Assembly (NCBI GenBank): GCA_019400425.1
Contig: JAFREE010000012.1
Location: forward strand, 1-64,000
Direction of reading: 5' to 3'
DNA length: 64,000 nucleotides
From: Hymenochaete sp. R1
Lineage: Eukaryota > Basidiomycota > Agaricomycetes > Hymenochaetales > Hymenochaetaceae
Below are positions 32,346 to 44,807 of this stretch, one piece after another. Under the pieces are notes generated by a model. That model had not been told where the DNA came from. It worked only from the letters and a program-made list of their open reading frames with translations, and made no database searches. The stretch's first letter is position 1. Every line of letters starts with the position of its first letter. Made by a program: the position numbers and the translations under genes.

Positions 32346-34977
32346 ATGAGATTAAAGCAATTCTGGACTGTTTTCCCTCTTCCCTCGAAGGCCAAACTTT
32401 TGGTGAGCAATGGACGGATTGCGACCCGTCTGGCATCAACTAATTGATATTTTTAATCGCAGTGGGAAAGGATTACATTCTCTCGCCTCACCACTTTCTA
32501 TTTCGCTTTCTCCCTCATCCATTGTATCATACAAGTCGTCTTCCAAGTCGAAGCCTTCACCATCAACGCCCGCGCTGCCGACTTTCTCTGGCATTTAGTC
32601 ACTCAGGCTGATGCGCGGGATCCGGGTTTCGCGGTCGTCTCCAGAGATGGTCTTCGCTTCTGCAGGACGGTCCCTAACGACTTTTCAACACAGTCGTGCG
32701 AGTTGATTTGGCGAGCGGCGGCGGTTCAAGGGACTCCGTCTGGGCCCTCTAATCCGTCTGACGCTGCTCAAGCAGCCTCGACTTCGAGGAGTGCCTCACA
32801 ACAGGTTGCTTCTCAAACGACTTCCGTGAGTTCGGGTTCGACCTCCTCTACATCACCATCCGAGACAGCGCAGCCAACAGGCGCCTCAAAGGTACGAGGC
32901 ACTTCTCTTCTTTGATTTCTGATGCTCAATCCTTCAAAAGTCTACAGACGACAGTGATGATGAAAGCGAGGCTGGCGACGATGACGACCTTGAGAGTGTA
33001 TCAAGCGATGACAGTGACGATGCCAGTAGCATTGGAAGCGATGACGATTTTGAGGAGCTTCTCGCAGACAGTGACTTTGATTCCGAGAATGTAACGAGTC
33101 CAGCGGCTACGCTTCAAAGGCGAGCGCACAGCGAGCTCTTCACTATCGACTCTATCGATGTCAACGGAACTACAGACGTGACTCTCGATGGCCCCGATTT
33201 CCATGACCAGAGAGTGACTTTGAGTCGACGATGTCTATATACATTAAATTGGCCAGTCGAACAGTAAGCCCTTCAACAAGCCCTTCGAAGAACAAAGTGC
33301 TGAAAGATCTTTTAGACTTGACAATACAAAACGTGAGGATATCGCATTCATCGCTTTCCAGTTCTGGGTTCTTGGGATGTCCATAGTCGCTGTATGTCCA
33401 TATTCTCTTGGTAAATTTCATGTCTGCTCACCGTCCTTGATAGTTACTGAATGAATCGATTCCTCACATGTGAGTGATATTAATAGAGCGTTATTGAAAA
33501 CATAGACACTTAACACGTTTTCTCATAGCGTCGCTTCCCTGTTAACTCACATCCTCTCAACTGCCTGGGCAAGCTTTCAAATCACTGCAACTAAAGACTT
33601 CCGTTCTACCTTCAGTATGATGACGACGGATGGTGTATGCGGGACTAACCTACTTCCGCATTACTGGAACCCAAGGTTGAATCTCGAGATTGCGAGTTTA
33701 GCCCTCAACGGGGCGGCGTTGTTCATTTCTCTCTTCCTCTCGTGGAAGCTTTTCAAGGTACCTTCTTTTTGTTGACTGCCCAATGCTCTTCTCACTGGAC
33801 TCTCCTCTAGCTTTTTGGTTGGCAAACATTCAAGCGCGTCGGGGCTTCTCGTTCTATCAATCGCATCTACAAGCTTGTGTTATCGCTATCGATTGCAATC
33901 CAGCTGTCTTTGTTCTTCATCGTTGTCTCTGTTGCACTATGGATTGATTCGATCTGCAACGGAAGGGTTGGAATGTTGTCACCTCATCCTTTACTGCTTA
34001 AGGGCGTTATGATCACCGTATTCCTTGTGAGTTTATTACAGTCTACTTCGAGAAAGTGAACTGAGCAGTACCAAAGCTTCTTATCCCATGGCTGGCAACT
34101 GTGAGTCCACGATTTTGTTGGATTAGCTGTGATCTAACAAAAATTCGTAGGGATGGATCTCCGTTCGCCGCGAACTGCGCATCCCAATGGCCATATTTCT
34201 TGTACTTTCATTTGGATACTCTTGTGGCTGGGCAGCGATGTTTGTTTCTTCGACATTTAGGTGGACCTTCTTGCTTTGGCGTTTCTTCGTGAGTATCGAG
34301 TTTCATCTAAATCCTTCCTTCATGGTATTGATTAATGCTTTGTAGTCCGTGATGACGGTGGCTTCTGTTGCCCTCACGTTGATGACTCTCGTTCTTGGCA
34401 TTAGCTGTCGTATCAATTTCGGAAAAGGTCTTCCTCGCTACTGTGAGCTCGTCTTCAAATCGTGATTAGTTTCCTTATTCACTTCGTAATTCTTCATCAA
34501 GTAAATGCGGAGGAGCCTCTGCCTGACGAGTTCACCGACGTCACCCCCTATAAGGAAGGTTACGACGAAGAAAAGATCGAGTTCCCTAATAACCGTGGGG
34601 GCGCTCTGCCAACTTTCTCCGCCGCATTCCAACAGCACACACCTCCCAGCCAAATGAAATTCGGCAGTCCCCGCGTTGGACCTCGCTTCACAAACCCCTC
34701 TCTGGAGCCATTTGAGACACCAACGGAAGGTAGGAGCCTGCAGTCAAGCTTTACTGGAAGTCAGAATTCCATGTCGACGGACAGCAGTGCGCATGGGCCG
34801 TTCTACCAGCAGACAGGGGAAAACTCAATTTTGCACGTTGATGGGCAACATTCAAGGTCTGACAGCACAGGAAGTCAGGGAAGCTACAAAAGTTTCAAGT
34901 CCTCCAGTTCGAATCAAAGTTCGTCAGCAGGGAGTCAGCGAGGTAATCCTTTTTCGAAGAGGTGGATGATCGAGTGA
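32346..34977 (+). CDS. unrecognised multi-pass membrane protein (1+7 TM) with an acidic luminal/outer loop
   Basis: I do not recognise a named family. The start MRLKQFWTVFPLPSKAKLL is followed by a first membrane helix (TTFYFAFSLIHCIIQVVF). A roughly 240-residue loop comes next. It holds GFAVVSRDGLRFCRTV with Cys residues, a Ser/Thr-rich stretch, and a Ser/Asp-rich acidic run (STDDSDDESEAGDDDDLESV and similar). Seven more hydrophobic helices follow, including IAFIAFQFWVLGMSIVALL, LVLSLSIAIQLSLFFIVVSV and IPMAIFLVLSFGYSCGWAAM. A polar Ser/Gln-rich tail of about 170 residues ends at 34977. Many short introns were placed by frame. The layout resembles a receptor or a plasma-membrane/ER scaffold, but function is unknown. 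The gene converges on the MAPKKK gene. Confidence 0.7.
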
Positions 34978-35333
34978 AGTTATGACTGGAAGCGTTAAAT
35001 GGTGTTAGTTTGGACCTTTTTGCACAGCTTTCCTTCTACTTTCTTTACCACAGGGTGGTTCTTAAGGCTGCATCCTGGCCAGCCTTATTTTATTCGCCTT
35101 TCTACCTATTCTGTATACCATTCTTTCTTCCTTTGGTTACCCCTCGTGGAGGCTTTGAATGCAAAGGAGGGTCACAACCACAATCAATCCACAATTCGGT
35201 TCATATTGCTGGTATACGTGTGTTACAAATGCGTGTATGGGATGCTCTAGCAAAGAAAATAGATAAAGATATGCAAAAGGGGGAGCGTTTGGACACCCAA
35301 CGGACGAAAATAAGGGAAAGAATGATGCCGAGA
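34978..35333. other. convergent intergenic region between 8-TM protein and MAPKKK genes
   Basis: 356 bases between two stop codons. The short open frames are T-rich and featureless; this is most likely overlapping 3' UTR. Confidence 0.45.
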
Positions 35334-38300
35334 CTAATAAGCCTGTCCTGGATTGGGTTCGAAAATCTCTTCGGCGGATATCTTTATATCGACGCCATCA
35401 CCTGCAATGCTTGGAGTCTCCGATTCCGGAGAAATAGAGCTCGGTGACGCAGCCTTAATAGCCTCTACTTCTTTCTCTTCCAAGAAAGCAGCCTGTCTCG
35501 CGACCGACGCTCCCTGGTACTTTTGATCTAAAGGTATGTCCGACTGCGAGTCGTTGACGAACTCTTCTTCCTCCAGCCGTCGCAATGTGTCCAAACATTG
35601 CTGGATCCACGGGTGGTTGATAAGTTCATCGGCTGTTGGGCGTCGTAAGGGATCGATAGTGAGGCAGAGTTTAATGAAGTTAATTCCGAGCTCGCTGAGT
35701 TCATTATTCTCGGGGAGGGGAGGATGCTGCGTAGCAACACCAATGTGGAACATGATCGCCCTGGTGTAATATATTAAGCCATGCTGCGTTTGCAAAAGTA
35801 GCGAAACATACCATTCGTTGTCCAAATTACTCCAGGGTTTACGCCCAGTTGCGCACTCTAGAACAACACAGCCCATAGACCAAATATCCATGGCACCGTG
35901 CCGTCCCCTCTTGTCGTTCTTGATGACTTCTGGCGACATATACATTGGGGTTCCAGTCAACGAATTCTTCATCCCCAAGCCTCCTTCCAACACACTCGCT
36001 GTGCCTGTTGCGCTTGCCATCCTCGTTCGATTCTGCATAGTGCGAGTATTTTTTGCGATGACTTTGGCTGCACCGAAGTCAACGAATTTCAATACACCGA
36101 GATGATCCAAGAGTATGTCTGCAATGGTAATTGTGTCACTGTTAATCGGAGACAGTATCAGTCGAACTTACTGTCAGGTTTAATGTCTCGGTGGACGATG
36201 TTCTGGGAATGGAGATACGACAGCCCCTGTAGCATTTGTAACGTCCAAAGCTGAAGAACGCTTTCATCTCCAATTCTTCCAACTTCTAGATTCGCCGCCA
36301 AACTGCCGCCTTCACAGTACTCCTCGAAAATATAAACCTTGTCGCGGTGCACTTCTATCCCGTAGTACTCAACGATGTTTGGATGGTGTAGCATCTCCAT
36401 GACTTTGAGCTCATCTTGGATTTGTTGGTATAGATTTGGGGTGCCACTGACATCTTGAACCCGGATTTCCTTGACGGCCATGACAGACCCAGAGTCCAGA
36501 TTGATTGCTGTGTACACGGAGCCGAATGCTCCGGCACCGACAAATTTACCCTGCTGCCATCGTATCGAGACATTGGACATCGCAGAAGCGAGGAACATGA
36601 GCGATTGGTCCTCTGGCTTTTGATCATCCAACACCCGACCAAGGAGATTCTGTTCCACCGCCATTCCTGCTCTCTTCTCATCAACGAGCCGGACCTGTCG
36701 ATTGACTTCTTCCCTGAATCTTCGTATGCTTCGGTCGCCGGTAGTGATGATGCGAGCAAAGCTGAGCTGATCGTCTTCTCCAGCAGGCGAAGGGGTATGC
36801 AGTTCCCAAAACTCTTCAGACTCTTGATTGGCGGAGGCATCCGTTCCAATCTGTCGCAACTCTTTCTCTCTCTTCGCGTCTTCCGCCGAGCGCGCACCAA
36901 GAATATCGAAGTGACTAATAAGAAGGGTCATGCAGCTCGCTACTTTTTGGCGAAGCATCTCGAACTGGTCCTCCGGCAGATGCAAAATATTGTTCCGTTT
37001 CGTGCGAAGGAGAGCGAATTCTAAAGCACTGACTGCCCATCGGAATGTCTTCCGGTCCGTTGGGTCACAGTCATCGCATATGAAAGAAACCCATGAGATT
37101 GCCAATTTGATAAGTAAATGGTCGAAGTTCGAACGGGGAAAGCGTTCCATATACTTTTGAGCATGTTGTCCATGTTCGGAGGCGAATGCATACCAGCTTT
37201 CAAGCACATCCTGGCAGCTTGAAATCCCGGACAGGTTTTTACGAACCATATGGACCGCATCCACGATAGACTCTGCTAATTTATTCGTCACACGAGTGAT
37301 CTTCCTAAGCTCGCGATTGACATTGGGTCGATGCGCCATATGGTCGACCACGCAAGTTAATGGCTGGCACAAGGGCTCTACAGGTTCCCCATCTTCATCT
37401 GTTGGGGTGTAGAATATATTGGCAAAGCGATCCTTTGCAATATTGAGGCGAATGACAGGTCCGTCCGCAATAAGCCGTACGCGGTTATCCTTCAACTCCA
37501 AAGTGATTCGTGGCAAAGGCAGCATGAGGACCAACCCATTCCAAAGAAAACGATTTCGTGGGGAAAGGATGAGAATATAAGCCGAGTCATCGAACTCATC
37601 CTCTTCCGCGTCGCCAGCCGCGTTTGTGTTGAGATTCGTGTTTTCTCCTGATCGTCGTGCGCTCACGTAGCCACCTTCCCATATATCGTTGACATGGAAG
37701 GGATCCTGGAGCATCCGACGGATAGTATCGGGGCGGTCACGTAACCCTCGTGAAGCCACGACATATGTTCCTTCTTCTTCGAACGACTGAGTGTAGACGA
37801 GGAAGTGATCGGTTTCGACCAAATAAGCAATGAAGGTGTCCAAGGGTACATTCTCGAGGGTGTATTCTGCGGCATTCCCGAACCTTTGTGAAAGGGCTCT
37901 GTAGATAGTTAAGCGTTTTTAGAAAAAGAGGAATATGAAAGTCTGACGGACCTTGCAAATCTTTGTAGCTTCCTATATCGCGCTTTGACGCCTTCTAAGA
38001 CTTTCGCATACCAAGCAACCATCTGTTCGTCGTTCATAAGTTTCATTTTTCCGTCAGACATGCTTTTCTGAAAGTCGAATCCCAGTCCACTGATGTAAGA
38101 AGGACTATTCGATACTGTGGAGATATTGAGGCTGGGCTTTATTTTGTCCTTGGCGAGAATAGGTATTCGGACCTGCCGGTCGAAGTTATTCGTAGCCCTC
38201 ATCATCAATTTATACGCAATTGAACTAGGAACAAGTTCAAGTTAGATTTTTTTTTCAGAGATGGGCCACATACCAAACTTGTTCCGCCACTAGACTTGAG

Positions 38301-39870
38301 CCGCCTTCCACGGCCATACTGACATCATTGAAGGTCGCCCACTGAGCTTCTATGACTTCAGTCTCCCTAAAGTACATATCTTTACTGCCGCTCTTTAACT
38401 TCCAATTAATTAACCTAAAGAACATGTTTAAAGTCTCCAGTAACGTCTCATCATAGTCACTCTCAATGCAACTTGGAAGGTTCCAGTTGCCTCCTGGATC
38501 CGGCAATAAAAATGCCTCGTACTGGCGCTTAAGCGTACATGCCAATCCAATGGCTAAGCGAAAGTCATCCAGCATCTGATCAATAATCAAGACATCCGGG
38601 TCTGTAACGCGATTTGCATATTCCAAACGTGATCGCAGAAGGGCCTGCGATAGCTTGGTGGGAAAGGAAATAAGTTGAACGAGCTCCTTCTCAAAGGTGG
38701 GGAGATTCATGGCCTGGAATATAGGGGCTAGGTTGACTTGAGTATCGCGAGCCGAAGCAATGAGCGCATGAACAGTTGTCAGAGAGCCTTTTTCGAAAGT
38801 ACGCTGGATTGTTTCTTCTTTCAATACACGTTCAAGAAAGGACGAACCATCTACAAGTATCCTCGTGAGGCAATATGAGCATAACTTCGGTGATACAACG
38901 TACCGTGTTCTGGTCGAGACGAACGCGCAGTCACATCCAGAGTATCGCTCCCAACCCACTTCTTGAAAATTGCTAGTTGTTGCCGAAGGGAAGCGAGGAC
39001 GTTTGCCCATGTGAGAAGCGCGTCGCAACGGGTCTGGTAATCATGATCTGCCGCCTTGGGCTTGTCGAGAATGAAGGCCTTCATTGTGGGATAAAACGAG
39101 TGGATCTTATCGAGATGCCGCAAAATAGCATTAACTTGGTGAGAAGCTGACGGAAAGTCATCATTGTCGACAACTTTGAACTGCATGATTTCGTCCAATA
39201 CACGGTCGACCAAATGAACTTTACGCTCCTCCAGTATTCGCCGTTCCTCTTGTATCGATCGTTTCCGGAGCTTGGCGCGCAATTCCGTCCACAGGTCCAG
39301 ATGCTTGTTTGTCCCCGGGTCAGACGAGGTCAACAGAGCGACTTGTATGCGACTTTTCTCAGAGCGTAGTACATCACCATCCAAGACAGAGGTCAGCATG
39401 CTCTGCCACTCCAGCCGCTCTCGTTCTTCGACAGACAATGGTTGGTTGCTCGAGAGCGGAGAGTCAATATTATCACGTTCCTCAAAGTCCTGCGACGCCT
39501 TATAGTGGTCATCGTCGCTCTCCTCTTCAAATAAATGTGTTGGGCCTCCTGGTCTCTGGAACGCGTTGACCTCGACTTCGTCCCGTGGATCATTGAATGT
39601 GTCCGGTCGCATACGATAACGTTGGACGAACTGAGAGTAGATATCAGAATATTTAGACGAGAACCCAGCGGACATTGGAGGCGAGAACACGGCGGGGCCA
39701 GGAGAGGAGACGAAGGCATTTGGCGGACGCTGTTTGAGCCGACTACCAGACAATTTGCCCGATATCAGAGGATGCCGATGAGACGGCGTTGACCACTGCG
39801 TTGGATCCTCTTCCTCTGCATTCGGATCACCTTCTGGGTGGGAATACAGCGAGGGTATATGCCTGGGCAT
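35334..39870 (-). CDS. MAP kinase kinase kinase, Ssk2/Ssk22 (Wis4) type
   Basis: MAPKKK at the head of the HOG stress pathway, which phosphorylates the Pbs2-type MAPKK. The start at 39870 is the first true ATG (MPRHIPSLYSHPEGDPNAEE). A long N-terminal region (roughly 1,000 residues) includes YSQFVQRYRMRPDTFNDP, RILEERKVHLVDRVLDEIMQ and the conserved central block HMVRKNLSGISSCQDVLESW. The kinase domain shows GAGAFGSVYTA (P-loop), MAVKEIRV (Lys), YIFEEYCEGGSL (hinge), IVHRDIKPDNILLD (catalytic loop), VDFGAAK, SLTGTPMYMSPEV (activation and P+1 loops) and DIWSMGCVVLE. All catalytic residues are present. About six short introns. The C-terminal tail after the kinase ends IFEPNPGQAY. Confidence 0.9.
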
Positions 39871-40084
39871 CGCGGTCACACCCAAAGAGTGGCAGAGGAC
39901 GCCGCGTTGAGAGCTGCGGCGGACTCCTTCAGCGTTTTTGTGCTGCTGCTCGTAGTTTGTTGCTCAGCCGGCGATCATCTCAAGCACACGCTTTTGGTCG
40001 TCTCGCCCCTTGCTTTGCAAACTCGTACTCTTTCCTCACCCTCTCTATCATCGTTGGCTTGAATTGATTTGACAACTCAACAAT

Positions 40085-42339
40085 ATGGGTGTGTTAGAAA
40101 AAGTAAGAATGAGTAATTGCTCATGCATTCCTGGGAAAGACCTAACAACACTCAGATGAAAGCTATCGAGGGTATGCACTTCTCAGATGCTTGGGTAAAT
40201 GCACGATGAAGACATATTTTCTCTGCCTTAGAGGAGATGGCTCGGAGTGAGTCATAAATTTAATTCTCCTTGGAGGCATCTGAAGGGTGTGCAGCCCAGA
40301 AAAACAAGGTCCTTTTGCGAATAAAGCATGTACAAAGATTTACTTCTGATTAAGGAACGTAGGCCACCGAGTACCATCTGGGTCTTCTCAAAGCGAAGCT
40401 GGCCAGGTACAGAGCAGAGCTGCTAGAGCCATCATCAAAATCAGGAGGCACTGGGACTGGGTTCGAAGTACAGAAATCCGGCGATGCTCGAGTAGCATTG
40501 ATTGGATTCCCATCGGTCGGAAAGGTCTCTTCAGTGCCATGCTCACGCTTTTTGAACATGTGAATGACATGTCTGGCATCCAGTCTACATTCTTAAGCAA
40601 GATGACACATACCGAATCTGAGGCGGTGAGCTGACCTGTTCTATTTGCCTTCATTCATTTCATAAATAATTGACAAGTTCGATTAGGCTGCCTACGAATT
40701 CACCACGCTCACGGCCATACCTGGTGTTATTGAATACAGTGGCGCAAGAATACAACTACTGGATCTACCAGGTATCGTTGAAGGAGCCAGTCAAGGTCAG
40801 TACCTTTGGTAGACCCATATACAGCATGAGGGCCCGATTAAGCCATTTCGAAAGGTCGAGGGCGTGGTCGGCAGGTTGTCGCAGGTACGCTCTAAAATAT
40901 ATTCTTTGGAAGGCTCTCATCCCAGCCTTCATCCAGTTGCAAAAACGGCTGATCTTATTATTATGATGTTGGACGCAACTAAATCACAGGAACAAAGGAA
41001 GTTACTTGAAATCGAACTTGACGCTGTAGGGATCCGGCTGAACAAGCAGAAACCCGACGTTACCGTGAAAAGAAGGACTACTGGAGGGGTACGTTTTGAC
41101 TTTGAAATTATACGTACCCGCGATTAAAAGATCTTCTAGCTTACGGTGAGTAATCACTTCGTAACGTGACCCGATACTCTTTGAGATGGGTTTAAAGATC
41201 ACTACGACTGTCAAATTGACCAAGACCGACGACAAAACGATCCGGACGGTGAGCCCGGATTCGAAATGGATCATCAAGTAGTTATGTCTAACACCACAAA
41301 CTCAGATTCTTGCTGGATGTGCGTGACTCACGTTTGCTTCGACCATTAGGTGCTAAGCTTCGCAGATAAGATGCACAACTGTGATGTTATGATCAGAGAA
41401 GACGTAGGTAATAACATTTCACGTAGCAAAACTTGACAATACAAAGGACATTCTTAGATCACGACGGACGAGTTTATCGATGTTCTTATTGGTAAGAGCT
41501 TAATCTCCCCATACCATAACCATCTCTGACTTTTGAATAAGGTACACGGAAATATATGCCATGTCTATGTATAATCTAATTGCCTTTGGTATTGTCGTGA
41601 GCTCACGACTGTCAGATGTTTACAACAAGATTGACTCTATCAGTCTTGAGCAAGTGGACAAAATAGCCCGAGAAGATAATACTGGTACGAGCTTGGCATC
41701 ACATTGGTATGGGTACCCCCGCAGCTCATACCACTTTTAAGTCGTTATAAGTTGCGAGATGGGCCTGAAGCAAGTCTTTCCACCTTGATACTGTTCGGGG
41801 GCTGATTGTGCTGAATAGTCTCGAATACCTCTTGGAGAAAATGTGGGAGTACCTTGCGCTGGTCAAGGTGTATACGAAGAAGCGCGGAGACCAACCTGAC
41901 CTGACGGACCCGATCTGTCTCCGTAAAGGAGCCACAATCGAGGTATGCGTAAAAGCACCTCTCTAACAGTGGCGTTTATTTGTTTCGGCTCCTCTTCAGG
42001 GTGTATGTCATGGTATTCATCGGTCACTAGCCGCCAACTTCCGTTATGCGCTCGTTTGGTGAGTGATTGATAGAATGTCGCAAGGTATGCAACTGACGTA
42101 CTTGACCATATTTTTAGGGTACGTGCGGACTTGTCTTTAGACAAGGGAGCCGAATTTGTCTGACACGAAAAATACTGACAGGGAAAGTCATCAAAGTTCT
42201 CGCCGCATGCTCAGAAAGTGGGCTTGAACCATCAAGTCTTCGATGACGATGTGGTATCAGGTCAGTACAGCTGTTTGTTGAATTTAGCCATGTTTCTCAA
42301 ATCCATGCACCGTCTACACAAACAGTATTTACGAAGTAA
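40085..42339 (+). CDS. RBG1: developmentally regulated GTP-binding protein Drg1/Rbg1
   Basis: Obg-like GTPase that associates with translating ribosomes through a partner such as Tma46/DFRP1. The protein starts MGVLEKMKAIEEEMARTQKN and [18 protein letters not shown]. The G domain shows GFPSVGKST (G1), [20 protein letters not shown] (G3) and VYNKID (G4). The TGS domain reads [40 protein letters not shown], and ends DDDVVSVFTK. The gene is cut into about 15 exons; the first four are only 18, 16, 15 and 14 nt (40085-40102, 40156-40171, 40232-40246, 40295-40308). The divergent MAPKKK start is about 215 bases away. Family call is firm. Confidence 0.92.
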
Positions 42340-42836
42340 AATACACGTTTCTCGGACATAAGATGTAACAGGTTGTTGTACTTTGTGGGCGCTGTCTTTA
42401 GTTCTAGGCAAAGTCCTACTGACAGCGAAGAATGAAACTGTAATGAAATGATTCCGACGGAAGCAATTTTGGGTGTAATTTACATTTGGGAAAAGCTTGC
42501 CTTAGCCTGCAATGAATTCAAAAAGAGCGTCCCTGCGCGCTATTTTTCGGTGACTCTATTTTTGTCCCGGTGGATCTCCGCATGCATATCACCTAGGTCG
42601 CCTAGGCTTCATTAATATTGCGTTCCCAAAACTTTCTCGGAATTGACTGCCTTTCTCTGTACTGCCGCACATGTCAAGTGCGCGAACACGGACACGGCTC
42701 CCTGCACTCAGGCTGAGACCGGTACTTAAGCCTCGTTTCCTCAGCATACGCGTTCACGCACTTGTATTTTCCGGTCCAACCGCTTTCTTTACCTCTCACT
42801 TTCTCTCTTCCCATATCTCTTGAGCACCAGTCGAAC
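42340..42836. promoter_or_regulatory. intergenic region between RBG1 and the metallo-hydrolase gene
   Basis: 497 bases. It includes two CCTAGG palindromes nine bases apart (42592-42597 and 42601-42606) and a CT-rich leader before the next start. No gene or RNA seen. Confidence 0.4.
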
Positions 42837-44476
42837 ATGAACCCGTTGTCGTTACCATCGTCGAGTACGGCTATCAATGGCTTCGTCTCGGGGGCTCGTG
42901 ATGAAAGCTTGGAGCTTATCTTCCTTGGCACGGGTACCTCAAGTAGCCTGCCTCACATTGAGTGTATCACTGCGGGACCGGGGCATCCGCGGTGCAAAGC
43001 ATGTTTGTCCAGTCTGACGCCTGAAGGAAAGAAGAACGCGCGAAGGAATACGAGCGCAGCGATCCGCAAGAAGGACGAGAACGGGAACTTGAAGTGCGTG
43101 TCATTCCTTCCTTATGAGAACAGCTGGCGCTCATGAGATAGAACATCACGTCCAGAACAATTGTCATCGACGTAGGAAAGACATTCTTGTCAGCGGCTTT
43201 GGAATGGTTTCCAAAGTACGGCATGCGAAGGATTGACGCTGTTTTGATTACTCACGCCCATGCTGATGGTACTATACCCGCCTTTTAACTTGCACCCGAG
43301 CCTTGTTCGCAGTACTGACCGCCCGTTTCCATCCTAGCGATGAACGGTTTGGATGATTTACGGGGTGCGTCTACAATGCACGAAAGTCTTAGTGTTTAAA
43401 ACACGTCTCGAATCTCGGGTTTCTTCGTTCGCGTAAACAGGATGGACTCTCAATAGCAACATTCAATCGCACGTTGGTGAGCACCCGAACGACCCGAAGC
43501 TTCGGGCATCTTCTCCAAACGTCAAAGGGGCAGAAGCAACTGAGACAAACAATCCTTTTGCAGACATCTATGCTTCCCAGGCCACCTATAATGAGGTTGG
43601 ACGGGCGTTTCCGTATCTCATATCAAAGGAATTTGCGTCTGGAGGAGGTGACGTACGTTTGAACAATCTATACAAAACCTTGGAAAGTTCTGACTTGTTA
43701 TAAAATTCCTAGGTCCCAGAGTTCAAGTGGCACATCATAGAGGACAGAGTGCCCTTTGACGTCTGTGGAATCACGATAACACCCTTTGCGGGTAAGGCTT
43801 TTCCACTCTTAAGTATGGAGACTATCGTAACCTCCGTCTAGTTCACCATGGTAGAATTTTCAGTCAATCCCCAACACCCAGTGGTTACCTTCCAACGCCT
43901 CTGTATACGGCCCCTACGACACCCGTTTCTGGGCGCAATTCACCATTACCTTCCATCTTCCCTTCCGTATCGAAAGCTACCGAAGATCCCCGCAACGGAA
44001 TTTCCAAAGTCGAGCCGTATCTCTGTTTAGGATTCAAGGTCGAAGAAAGCCTAGTTTATATATCCGACGTATCCTACATCCCCGAGGACGTCTGGGAGTT
44101 CTTGCTCTCCGGAAGGAATCCAGAGTCCTCCTCCGATATCCGCCTTCCCCTTTTCATTCTTGATTGCCTCCGCGTCACACCACATGCTTCCCACTTTGGG
44201 CTCAAGCAGGCTGTGAATGCGGTGAGGCGGTTAGGGGCCAAGAGAAACTACTTAGTCGGCTTTACTCATGACCTGGCTCACGAGGAGTACTCAGACCTGC
44301 TTGCATTTGCTGGCGGAGAGGAAGTTGACGAAGAAAATGTCTCGGATGGCGTGCGGAAGGCAATGGGGCTAGTGAAGGGCGGAGAGAGACATCAAATCCA
44401 ACCTGCCTTCGATGGTCTTCGACTATTTGTGTCGCAGGACGGAAATGTTCAAGAGCTTGATTATGCTTCAAGATGA
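42837..44476 (+). CDS. metallo-beta-lactamase-fold hydrolase, PhnP/cyclic-phosphodiesterase-like
   Basis: MBL-fold protein resembling phosphoribosyl cyclic phosphate phosphodiesterases; substrate unknown. The N-terminal strand LELIFLGTGTSSSLPHIECI is followed by a Cys pair region (HPRCKAC) and RRNTSAAI. The metal motif is THAHADAMNGLDDLRGW, so the residue after the Asp is Ala where PhnP and RNase Z have His. Later ligands are visible in PFAVHHGRIF, LVYISDVSYIPEDVWE and the end HASHFGLKQAVNAVRRLGAK. A Pro/Ser/Thr-rich insert lies between VHHGRIF and GFKVEESLVYISD. Seven or so exons. No targeting signal seen. Confidence 0.78.
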
Positions 44477-44807
44477 TTGATTGTAATACGGATTTTTTTT
44501 TCATTTGGTGATAGATAGTTAATTTATACCCCTTGTACTTGCTGGAGAATGCGAGACAGACGCTTTCTGCTTTGATAAAATCTTCAATATGAAATTGCTT
44601 TTGTATTTGAATCACGTGCCTCCGAATTCATTCGGCAAGAAATGCAAGACGAGGCGCGCGCGGCAGCGGCAGTAAATAACACTTCTTGCTCACATCACCC
44701 ATGACTTAACCGTTCCTTTTTCTGTTCCCGCTCATAAGCACCTTATCTTCGGTCAATAGCGAACGTTTTATCATTCTGCTCGTCCAACGCGAGCCAGGTG
44801 ATTCATT
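44477..44807. other. intergenic region between metallo-hydrolase and PRELID1-like genes
   Basis: 331 bases with a T-rich 3' UTR end and the promoter of the next gene. Nothing else seen. Confidence 0.4.

Noticed and set aside
39871..39885. MAPKKK start at 39885
   Set aside because: The codon there is TTG on the coding strand, not ATG; the first ATG is at 39870.
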